64,000 nucleotides of DNA from Jeotgalibacillus malaysiensis (GTDB lineage Bacteria > Bacillota > Bacilli > Bacillales > Jeotgalibacillaceae). This document shows, piece after piece, positions 57,428-64,000 of this stretch. The notes below the pieces were generated by a model. The model was not told the DNA's origin. It saw nothing but the letters and a program-made list of their open reading frames with translations, and did no database searches. A program made the position numbers and the translations under genes. Each line of letters begins with the position of its first letter. Position 1 is the stretch's first letter. The stretch is taken from assembly GCA_000818095.1 (NCBI GenBank), contig CP009416.1, positions 2,154,501 through 2,218,500 of the forward strand, written 5' to 3'.

Positions 57428-59356
57428 TCGTGTAATTTCCTGTTTCAATTGCTGCGCGAAATCACTAAGTGAAGCAGTGTCTGTATCCTGCTCACCATAT
57501 TTACGGATGTTGACTTCGTTATTTTCCATTTCTTTATCCCCTACAACAAGCATATAAGGAATTTTCTTCATCTGTGCTTCACGGATTTTATAACCCATCT
57601 TCTCGTCACGCGTATCTACTTCTACACGCGCACCGGCAAGCTGAAGCTCATCCTGCACTTTTTTCGCAAAGTCCAGGTGGATCGATGGTGATACAGGAAT
57701 AACCTGTACCTGCACAGGTGCAAGCCATGCCGGAAGTGCGCCTTTATGTTCCTCAATCAGGAATGCAACAAAGCGTTCCATTGTTGAAACGACGCCGCGG
57801 TGAATAACAACCGGACGGTGCTGCTTGCCATCTTCACCGATATAATTCAGATCAAAGCGTTCCGGAAGAAGGAAGTCGAGCTGTACAGTTGAAAGCGTCT
57901 CTTCCTTGCCAATTGCAGTCTTCACCTGAACGTCAAGCTTTGGTCCGTAGAACGCCGCTTCACCTTCAGCTTCAAAGTAGTCGTGACCCATGTCATCCAT
58001 GGCTTCCTTTAGCATTGCCTGAGCTTTTTCCCACATTTCATTATCATCAAAGTACTTTTCAGTGTCTTCCGGATCGCGGTATGAAAGACGGAATTTGTAT
58101 TCGTGTAAGCCGAAATCTTTATAAACTTCTTCAATCAGACGTACAACGCGCTGAAATTCTTCTTTAATCTGATCAGGTCGTGCGAAGATATGTGCATCAT
58201 TCAGTGTCATCGCACGAACACGCTGGAGTCCTGACAGTGCACCAGACATTTCATAGCGATGCATCAGACCAAGCTCAGCAATTCTGATTGGCAGTTCACG
58301 GTAGCTGTGAATGTCCTGCTTGTATACCATCATATGGTGAGGACAGTTCATCGGACGAAGGACAAGTGTTTCATTATCCATTTCCATCGGCGGGAACATA
58401 CCTTCTTCATAGTGATCCCAGTGGCCGCTTGTTTTGTAAAGCTCTGCGCTGCCCAGTGCAGGTGTGTACACGTGGTCATAGCCAAGTGAAATTTCCTTAT
58501 CTACAATGTAACGTTCGATCGTACGACGGATTGTTGCGCCTTTAGGCAGCCAGATTGGAAGCCCCTGTCCAACAAGCTGTGAACTTGTGAACAGATCAAG
58601 TTCCTTACCAATTTTACGATGGTCACGCTGCTTTGCTTCTTCAAGCATCTCCAGGTGGTGATCCAGGTCTTCTTTCTTGAAGAAAGCTGTACCATAAATA
58701 CGCTGAAGCATCTTATTATCACTGTCGCCTCTCCAGTAAGCGCCGGCAACACTTAAGAGCTTGAATTCTTTAATATGCTTTGTAGACGGTACATGAATTC
58801 CGCGGCAAAGGTCAAAGAATTCTCCCTGCTTATAAATCGAGACGTCTTCCTCTGAAGGAATGGCTTCGATCAGCTCAAGCTTATAAGGATCATTGATCTC
58901 CTCGAACCGGTTAACTGCTTCATCGCGGCTGACAACTTCACGTTCAACATTAATGTTGTCCCCAGTAATTTTTTTCATTTCTTTCTCAATACGCGGCAGA
59001 TCTTCAGTAGAGATTGATGATTCAGTATCAATATCATAGTAGAACCCGCCTTCAATCACAGGGCCAACACCGAACTTCGCATCAGGATAAAGACGCTTTA
59101 CTGCCTGGGCCATCAGGTGGGCAGCACTGTGTCGCATGACTTCTAAAGATTCTTCATCATCAGGCGTCAGGATCGCAACCTCTGCATCCTCTTCAAGCGG
59201 TGTACGGAGGTCCAGAAGCTGACCGTTTACTTTACCGGCAACTGCTTTCTTTTTCAGGCCTGAAGAAATGGATGATGCAATTTTCTCAACTGTGATCCCT
59301 TTAGGATACTCCTTGCTGTTTCCATCAGGAAAAGTCACTTTAATTTGTTCTTCCAT
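57425..59356 (-). CDS. thrS: Threonyl-tRNA synthetase
   Basis: A 643-residue class II enzyme. An N-terminal TGS domain (about 1-62) and an editing domain with [16 protein letters not shown] (about 76) come first. The catalytic core has zinc ligands in [11 protein letters not shown] (Cys334 region), and a C-terminal anticodon domain ends it. MEEQIKVTF at 59356 follows AAGGAG by about 8 bases; the frame to 59401 enters the T-box terminator. Confidence 0.97.
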   Translation of the reverse strand: MEEQIKVTFPDGNSKEYPKGITVEKIASSISSGLKKKAVAGKVNGQLLDLRTPLEEDAEVAILTPDDEESLEVMRHSAAHLMAQAVKRLYPDAKFGVGPVIEGGFYYDIDTESSISTEDLPRIEKEMKKITGDNINVEREVVSRDEAVNRFEEINDPYKLELIEAIPSEEDVSIYKQGEFFDLCRGIHVPSTKHIKEFKLLSVAGAYWRGDSDNKMLQRIYGTAFFKKEDLDHHLEMLEEAKQRDHRKIGKELDLFTSSQLVGQGLPIWLPKGATIRRTIERYIVDKEISLGYDHVYTPALGSAELYKTSGHWDHYEEGMFPPMEMDNETLVLRPMNCPHHMMVYKQDIHSYRELPIRIAELGLMHRYEMSGALSGLQRVRAMTLNDAHIFARPDQIKEEFQRVVRLIEEVYKDFGLHEYKFRLSYRDPEDTEKYFDDNEMWEKAQAMLKEAMDDMGHDYFEAEGEAAFYGPKLDVQVKTAIGKEETLSTVQLDFLLPERFDLNYIGEDGKQHRPVVIHRGVVSTMERFVAFLIEEHKGALPAWLAPVQVQVIPVSPSIHLDFAKKVQDELQLAGARVEVDTRDEKMGYKIREAQMKKIPYMLVVGDKEMENNEVNIRKYGEQDTDTASLSDFAQQLKQEITR

Positions 59357-59390
59357 GGGTAACACTCCTTCAATTAAATTTTTGCATATA

Positions 59391-59630
59391 AAAAACCCCA
59401 TCCCTGGTAAAGGGACGGAGTTATATTAACCCGCGGTTCCACCCTTCTTTCTGAACAAACGTCCAGAATCTCTGGTTCAGCTAACGGGCTGCATCCGGTA
59501 CGAATTACTAAAGTGTTCACTCATACGGCTCGAGGGTGGTAAATACATTTTGCTTCATAAGAGGATTTCAGCCGGTGTCCTCTCTCTCTATTAATCAGCT
59601 TTAAATGATTCGTGTCCCTGTCAGTGCCTT
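59391..59630 (-). promoter_or_regulatory. T-box leader of thrS (specifier probably ACC)
   Basis: The T-box AGGGTGGAACCGCGGGTTAA lies at about 59427-59447, followed by a terminator (59391-59423) pairing CTCCGTCCC with GGGATGGGG plus T6. Near the foot of Stem I, GGG pairs with CCC and the loop contains TTTACCAC with ACC, a threonine codon. A TATAAT -10 lies near 59634-59639. Confidence 0.88.
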
Positions 59631-59704
59631 TAATTATAAATTGTTTTGATAAGAGTCATTTTAGATGAGGTTGGTTATAAAAGCAAGTGTAAATTTAAAA
59701 CATT

Positions 59705-59826
59705 GGCGTCGCCTCTCCGTTTCAGGCGGATGCTTTCCGGACGGCGGTTGCTGAGCCTCCTCAGCTTCGCATGCGGGGTCTCAGCTGCCCCGCTATTCGT
59801 CCGCCTTCCACTGCGAGTCACGCTGT
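59705..59826 (+). repeat. Dispersed intergenic repeat, copy E
   Basis: TTTCAGGCGGATGCTTTCCGG, minus its last base, opens the copy. The core is CTGAGCCTCCTCAGC, TTC, GCATGCGGGGTCTCAG. The base pairs CTGAG/CTCAG are kept, while the upper stem is short. It lies between dnaI and the thrS promoter (59640-59885), where no gene is seen. Confidence 0.83.
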
Positions 59827-59885
59827 AGATAAGACCCTGATGGTTTGAATATTTTAGAGCTGCCATCAAAACTCATATTGTTCAA

Positions 59886-60824
59886 TTACGTATTCCGCTT
59901 ATTCTTCCCTTTCATTTCAACCAGAATGGACAGGAATTTGATTCTTTCCATGATTCTGGCTGCTTTGACCGGTTCTTCTTCGCCTCGCTGGGAATAAGTC
60001 AGGTGGTGTTCAAGTTCATTGTAGTCAAAGTTTGAGCTGAAAAATGTTGGAAGCCCTTCTGCCATTCTGTACTGCAGAATCGTTCCAAGCACTTCATCAC
60101 GTGCCCAGCTTGAAAGTGATTCCGCTCCAATGTCATCGAGCATCAAAATGGAAGAACGTTTCACTGCATCAATTTTACCTGAGAAAGACTGGTCTCCAAG
60201 TGATTGCTTCATCTCTTTTAAAAACTCAGGGAAATATAGAATAAAGCTTGCTTTATTCTGCTTTTTCAGTTCATTGGCAATGGCTCCGAGCAGATAGCTT
60301 TTACCAACGCCGAATTTTCCGTAGAGATAAAGCCCCTTATAATGCTCAGGATCTGCAACAAGCTGACTGACTGTATCTTCTGCAATCTGCAGAGCTTTCA
60401 TACGTGTAGGGTTGTCTACATCCACCTGGTCAAATGATGCCCTCAGCACGTCCTTTGGCACATACATGCTTTGTACGAGCTTCTCAGTATTACGCTGCTC
60501 CTGGGCCGCAATTTGCCTTGGACACGGGGCATATTGCATATCAATATAGCCATTTTGAATAATCAGCTTCGGCTCGTACCCCTTCATTGTATTTTTACAT
60601 TCTCCAAGACTTGGACAATCTGCACACCTTCTTGATCTTGTCATGAATTCATACAGCTTAATCATGCCCTGATCAGCTGCATTAGGGACAAGCTGTTCTT
60701 TATATGTTTGTAAAAATTGCTGAATTTCAGGATCCGCTGCAATTTCTTTTTTCATCATTTCATACCTGCGCTGAAATTCATTTGATCCTGAGATCCGTCT
60801 GATCGTTCTGTTAATCGGATCCAT
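59886..60824 (-). CDS. dnaI: Primosomal protein DnaI (helicase loader)
   Basis: A 312-residue AAA+ protein. The N-terminal helicase-binding part has a zinc-binding region (CADCPSLGECKNT). Walker A is LYGKFGVGKSYLL (about residue 168), Walker B is SILMLDDIGAE. It loads the DnaC helicase with DnaB and DnaD. Its ATG overlaps the dnaB stop by one base. In B. subtilis ytxBC follow; they are absent here. Confidence 0.95.
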   Translation of the reverse strand: MDPINRTIRRISGSNEFQRRYEMMKKEIAADPEIQQFLQTYKEQLVPNAADQGMIKLYEFMTRSRRCADCPSLGECKNTMKGYEPKLIIQNGYIDMQYAPCPRQIAAQEQRNTEKLVQSMYVPKDVLRASFDQVDVDNPTRMKALQIAEDTVSQLVADPEHYKGLYLYGKFGVGKSYLLGAIANELKKQNKASFILYFPEFLKEMKQSLGDQSFSGKIDAVKRSSILMLDDIGAESLSSWARDEVLGTILQYRMAEGLPTFFSSNFDYNELEHHLTYSQRGEEEPVKAARIMERIKFLSILVEMKGKNKRNT

Positions 60825-62182
60825 TATTCTTCACCTGCCCTGCGCTTTTTCATTTCTCGTTCTTTTAAATACCGCTCCCGTTCTTTCAGAAATTCAGGGT
60901 CCATTTCTTCTTCTGAATCCTCTGAAGTAAACCAGTCGGGAAGTTTTTCTTTACGTATGGTCTTTTCTTTCCCTGCAGATTTATTCCCACCTGACTTTTT
61001 CCATGTAAGATAGTTTTTATGTTCTTTCTTTGCTTCAGCCATGGCTTCTTCTGCTGTTTTGATGCCTATTCTGACCCATTGTGACGCAATCTGTTCAGTA
61101 AAGCCTTTTGTCAGTTTCATATTTGTACGGAGCAGGACAAACTGAATTAACACGTTAATGACTTCATCAGGCAGCTTTTTTTCATGAATCAGATGGTCGA
61201 TCAGCTGCAATTCTGCATTCGAAGGCTTTACACCTTTAGATGCATCGATTAACACCTGTACAGGAGAGCTCTTTTTTAAATAAGTGAGCGTCTGATCCTC
61301 AGATACAGGAGGCTTTTGTGCCGTTGCCTGTTCTGCAAAATGTTTCAGTGCAGGCAGCGCCGAATTTGTTTTGAGCTGGAATGAATCTCTGCAGGCCTTT
61401 CTGAGCGCTTCTGTATCAATTTTATCTTCTTCAGTAATAGATGAAAGAATCGGACTCTTCATATCCTGTTCAGATAACCCATAAAGTATTGATAGCTTTA
61501 CAATCAGTTGTTTCACGTCATAAGTCAGACTTTTTCTCGGCACCATCGCTTCAGACAGTCCTGCATAAAGCGCATGGAAGTCAAACCCTTGAAAATCTGC
61601 TGCAATTCCGCTGTTTTCACCTTGAAATGTCAGTGTCTTGCCGTCTTCCACCTTTTCAGGCATATGTGGCGAGATCTTAGCGTCAGAGTAAAAAACATCC
61701 TGAAACGAACGGGTGACTTCTTCATATGCATGCAGTTGATCAAACGATACGATAAATCTGTTTTTTAAGCGCTGAAACTGACTGGCCCCAATCTGCCGGT
61801 ACAAAAATACGCTAAGCATCGGATCTTCAAAAAACGCTTTTGCACTCAGTGGCGGCTGAATCTGATAAGCGTAAGATTTTGTCTCCTCTGTCTTAAGGAA
61901 GGTTTTCAAAAGCCCCATCCCTTCAAGCCTGAGTCTTGCCTGAAAAATCCTCTCAATCGACACTGACATCAGATCCATAAGTGTTTTATGCGTGCGTGTT
62001 TCACTCTCAAGGTGATGGCGCTCCACCTCAAGCCACAATATATTATACAAACTAATTGCGTCGGCCCCGAGCAGCGGCTGATATAAAAAGGACACCAGCT
62101 CTCTGTCATGCTCGCTTAGCTGACCGTTCAGCTGAATTTTATATTCATCTGAAGGCTGTATTTCTTTCCATAAATTCGTCAT
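60824..62182 (-). CDS. dnaB: Replication initiation and membrane attachment protein DnaB
   Basis: A 452-residue Firmicutes DnaB (not the helicase): N-terminal winged-helix domain with SFLYQPLLGADAISLYNILW, a central region, a C-terminal DnaB/DnaD domain (about 290-400, YLTWKKSG motif near its end) and a charged tail. It acts with DnaI in helicase loading at oriC. Confidence 0.95.
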   Translation of the reverse strand: MTNLWKEIQPSDEYKIQLNGQLSEHDRELVSFLYQPLLGADAISLYNILWLEVERHHLESETRTHKTLMDLMSVSIERIFQARLRLEGMGLLKTFLKTEETKSYAYQIQPPLSAKAFFEDPMLSVFLYRQIGASQFQRLKNRFIVSFDQLHAYEEVTRSFQDVFYSDAKISPHMPEKVEDGKTLTFQGENSGIAADFQGFDFHALYAGLSEAMVPRKSLTYDVKQLIVKLSILYGLSEQDMKSPILSSITEEDKIDTEALRKACRDSFQLKTNSALPALKHFAEQATAQKPPVSEDQTLTYLKKSSPVQVLIDASKGVKPSNAELQLIDHLIHEKKLPDEVINVLIQFVLLRTNMKLTKGFTEQIASQWVRIGIKTAEEAMAEAKKEHKNYLTWKKSGGNKSAGKEKTIRKEKLPDWFTSEDSEEEMDPEFLKERERYLKEREMKKRRAGEE

Positions 62183-62212
62183 AAGCTCAGACCTTTCATC
62201 TATCCGAATCTA

Positions 62213-62238
62213 CAAAAAAAGAGCAGCTGACTGCTCTT
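62213..62238 (-). terminator. Terminator between nrdR and dnaB
   Basis: AAGAGCAG pairs with CTGCTCTT around TCAG, then T5 on the minus strand. Confidence 0.8.
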
Positions 62239-62699
62239 TATTTTCTTTCTTTATTCAACAGTTCTTTCATTTCTTCTATAAATACATTTAAATCTTTGAA
62301 TTCACGGTATACAGACGCAAACCTTACGTATGCAACTTCATCGACTGATGAAAGTCTGTCCATGACCATTTCTCCGATATCAACAGACGGGATTTCAGAA
62401 ATTCCCTGACTGCGGAGTTCACGTTCAATATCAGAAGCAATCTGTTCAAGCTTTTCAAATGGTACAGGCCGTTTTTCGCAGGCTTTGATCAGACCGCGCA
62501 GAATTTTATCTCTGCTGAATTGTTCTCTGATGCCATCTCTTTTTACAACAATCAGCGGAATTTCCTCCACTTTTTCAAATGTAGTAAAACGGTACTGACA
62601 ATCTTCACATTCTCTTCTGCGCCGGATCGATTTCCCATCATCTACTTGTCTTGAATCAATTACCCTTGTTGCGTTTTCATGGCAGGATGGACATTTCAT
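62238..62699 (-). CDS. nrdR: Transcriptional repressor NrdR
   Basis: A 153-residue regulator of ribonucleotide reductase genes: zinc ribbon [16 protein letters not shown] with [12 protein letters not shown] (residues 3-37), then an ATP-cone domain (about 49-139, [16 protein letters not shown]). It is placed before dnaB-dnaI as in B. subtilis. Confidence 0.97.
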   Translation of the reverse strand: MKCPSCHENATRVIDSRQVDDGKSIRRRRECEDCQYRFTTFEKVEEIPLIVVKRDGIREQFSRDKILRGLIKACEKRPVPFEKLEQIASDIERELRSQGISEIPSVDIGEMVMDRLSSVDEVAYVRFASVYREFKDLNVFIEEMKELLNKERK

Positions 62700-62770
62700 T
62701 TCACCAGCTCCACATCGAATCTATTTCTTCTAATGATACTGAAAAAAAGCTTAAACCACAAGGCTTCCTC

Positions 62771-63154
62771 TTACTTTTCAGCTTCTCTCATTTCTTTTGC
62801 GAGTGCCTGATAGCAGGCAGAAATTTCTTCCTTCAGTTTCGGATAAGCCCCGCCGACAACCATTTGGTCAGTTGATGCTTTTAAATCGAGCGCTGTATGC
62901 ATCGGTCTTGTACTGACAACGGTTGCAATTAAAAACATTTTAGGACTCTTTGTGCGGGTGATCATAATTTCCCCGTGATCTTTTGATTCTGACGAAATCT
63001 CGTATCCATCACCGGAAAAGTAGCGTTTTACTTCATCGTATACTTTATCGAATGATACTTTGTAATAGCGTGTTTCGAGCTCTTTTTCCTGATGTTTATC
63101 AGCCGTTTCGCATTCCTGGCTGAAGCGTTTGAAAACTCCTTTTAACTTGGCCAA
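62771..63154 (-). CDS. Conserved-looking protein of unknown function
   Basis: A 127-residue soluble protein I do not recognise. Residues 1-30 are basic and polar. A mixed alpha/beta body (VYDEVKRYFSGDGYEISSES; GEIMITRTKSPKMFLIATVV) follows, and the C terminus is helical (LKEEISACYQALAKEMREA). It has no signal peptide or membrane helix. GAGGAGG-type sequence lies before the ATG. It lies between speD and nrdR and may share their transcript. Confidence 0.72.
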   Translation of the reverse strand: MAKLKGVFKRFSQECETADKHQEKELETRYYKVSFDKVYDEVKRYFSGDGYEISSESKDHGEIMITRTKSPKMFLIATVVSTRPMHTALDLKASTDQMVVGGAYPKLKEEISACYQALAKEMREAEK

Positions 63155-63208
63155 CGTGATTCCTCCTCGAGTGTCTATATCCTTAGTTTATCAGATTATG
63201 TAGAAAAT

Positions 63209-63238
63209 AAAAAAAGAGATGCGAAAATGCATCTCTTA
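63209..63238 (-). terminator. Terminator after speD
   Basis: AAGAGATGC pairs with GCATCTCTT around ATTTTC, then T6 on the minus strand. Confidence 0.88.
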
Positions 63239-63245
63239 TGTCATA

Positions 63246-63626
63246 TTAACCTGCGTGAACAGTTGATTGTGGTACTTTAACAGGTCCCATACCACGCGGC
63301 ACTTCAATTGTTTCACGAGTCTCAGCACCAAGTGATTCAGCGATATGATTCGCCGCAACATTTGGATCAAGATCTCCGCATGTATATACATCTATACTCG
63401 CATAGCCGTGTTCAGGGAAGCTGTGAATCGTTAAGTGTGATTCTGAAATAATCACCACTCCACTTACACCCTGCGGCGCAAATTTATGAAATGCAACTTC
63501 TCTTACCTCAGCACCTGATTTCAGTGCTGCATCTACGAATGTTTGTTCAATTAATTCCATGCTGTTTAACTTTTCAAAGTCACAGCCCCATAGTTCCGCT
63601 ATTACATGACGACCCATTGTTTCCAT
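63246..63626 (-). CDS. speD: S-adenosylmethionine decarboxylase proenzyme
   Basis: A 126-residue short (SpeH-type) enzyme that makes the aminopropyl donor for spermidine. Self-cleavage before the serine in [19 protein letters not shown] (about residues 62-80) yields the pyruvoyl cofactor. Catalytic His and Cys follow (DVYTCGD). GGGGG lies 8 bases before the ATG. A long structured leader precedes it. Confidence 0.95.
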   Translation of the reverse strand: METMGRHVIAELWGCDFEKLNSMELIEQTFVDAALKSGAEVREVAFHKFAPQGVSGVVIISESHLTIHSFPEHGYASIDVYTCGDLDPNVAANHIAESLGAETRETIEVPRGMGPVKVPQSTVHAG

Positions 63627-63627
63627 T

Positions 63628-63760
63628 GATCGTTCCCCCTTACTGAAAATTTGAACTTACCCGGTTGATCAGACCCTGCTGCCACGGGGGAAAGTTAGTC
63701 CAATGAGGTCCTAACCCTTTAAGCAGAAGTTATGTTGTGTGAACCGGAATAAGATCACGA
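63628..63760 (-). promoter_or_regulatory. Structured leader of speD, candidate cis-regulatory RNA
   Basis: CCGGTT (63742-63747) can pair with AACCGG (63661-63666), closing a domain of about 85 bases that holds the hairpins TTAG/CTAA and CCC/GGG. TTCCCCC (63686-63692) is complementary to the ribosome binding region GGGGGAA (63633-63639). It resembles no riboswitch class I can name. Confidence 0.5.
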
Positions 63761-63765
63761 AAATC

Positions 63766-63794
63766 AGTATAAGGTTTTTTGAATGATTTTGCAA
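63766..63794 (-). promoter_or_regulatory. SigA promoter of speD
   Basis: TTGCAA (63789-63794), 17 bases, TATACT (63766-63771). Confidence 0.68.
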
Positions 63795-63839
63795 TGATTT
63801 GTTTTTATTTAGAGATATTTCAGCTCTTATGAAGTGTCC

Positions 63840-63953
63840 GGGTGACCTACGCGCCAGGCGGACGCTTTCCGCGGCCGGGCGGTGAGCCCCTCCGGCTTCG
63901 CCGTATGGTCTCACCTGTCCCTTTCCGCGAGACGCCCTCTGATCCGGTCACCC
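63840..63953 (+). repeat. Dispersed intergenic repeat, copy F
   Basis: 114 bp with exact 8-bp terminal inverted repeats GGGTGACC (63840-63847) and GGTCACCC (63946-63953). The core is GGTGAGCCCCTCCGGC, TTC, GCCGTATGGTCTCACC, a hairpin with GGTGAG/CTCACC and CGGC/GCCG. It lies upstream of the speD promoter. No gene is seen from 63795 to the window end. Confidence 0.83.
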
Positions 63954-64000
63954 TGATTGTAAATTCAACTAAGTTAAAACAACAGGCATTTTTACTCTGA

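Noticed and set aside
59675-59869. Small ORFs across repeat copy E
   Set aside because: They arise from the GC-rich repeat, with no ribosome binding site and no similarity between copies at the protein level.
63711-63914. 67-residue ORF over the speD promoter and repeat copy F
   Set aside because: It covers the promoter and repeat and has no initiation site.

Overview
The window is a core-genome segment of an endospore-forming member of the Bacillales. Spore genes (spoVID, gerE, sspI), T-box and lysine-riboswitch leaders, and a gene order that follows the Bacillus subtilis dnaB-to-folC region almost gene for gene all point there. A VanW/G5-like gene beside folC, and the absence of several B. 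subtilis neighbours, suggest a Planococcaceae-type relative (Jeotgalibacillus-like) rather than Bacillus itself. That family assignment is an inference. I see no phage, CRISPR array, insertion sequence or defence island.

Nearly everything is transcribed leftward. Read from the right end: speD with a structured leader, a hypothetical gene, nrdR, dnaB-dnaI (replication initiation), T-box-thrS, a plus-strand lipoprotein, the infC-rpmI-rplT operon (L20 leader, AUU start), ysdA, plus-strand ysdB behind a SigW-type promoter, a dUTPase, an M42 peptidase, a small membrane exporter, plus-strand sspI, ysgA, T-box-pheST, plus-strand rnhC, zapA-cvpA-polX-mutS2-yshE, and the fatty-acid degradation operon lcfA-fadR-fadB-etfB-etfA. 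Then come trxA, uvrC, lysine riboswitch-lysC, plus-strand yslB, sdhCAB, ysmA, gerE, ysmB, murI, rph-ysnA-ysnB, tRNA-Arg(UCU), ysoA, tig, clpX, lon-engB, hemAXCDBL, spoVID, T-box-valS-folC, a membrane GGDEF protein and a partial VanW-like gene.

The genes form functional blocks: tetrapyrrole synthesis, protein quality control (tig, clpX, lon), the TCA-cycle and respiratory complex II, beta-oxidation with electron-transfer flavoprotein, aminoacyl-tRNA supply under tRNA-sensing leaders, ribosome assembly, DNA repair and sporulation. Compared with B. subtilis from memory, ytxBC, the ilv-leu block, gerM, lonB, ysxE and comC are absent from their usual places. Small unrelated genes occupy some junctions.

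The most interesting non-genic signal is a dispersed repeat of about 115-130 bp. Six copies occur only between genes, and their central hairpin shows compensatory base changes between copies, so a folded form seems to be conserved. Other points worth a look are a FadR operator that is also the stem of a terminator-like hairpin, a 24-bp palindrome before ysmA, two long palindromes (1375-1420 and 47133-47199), a speD leader that could hide its own ribosome binding site, and an unannotated 26-residue membrane peptide ORF after yshE.
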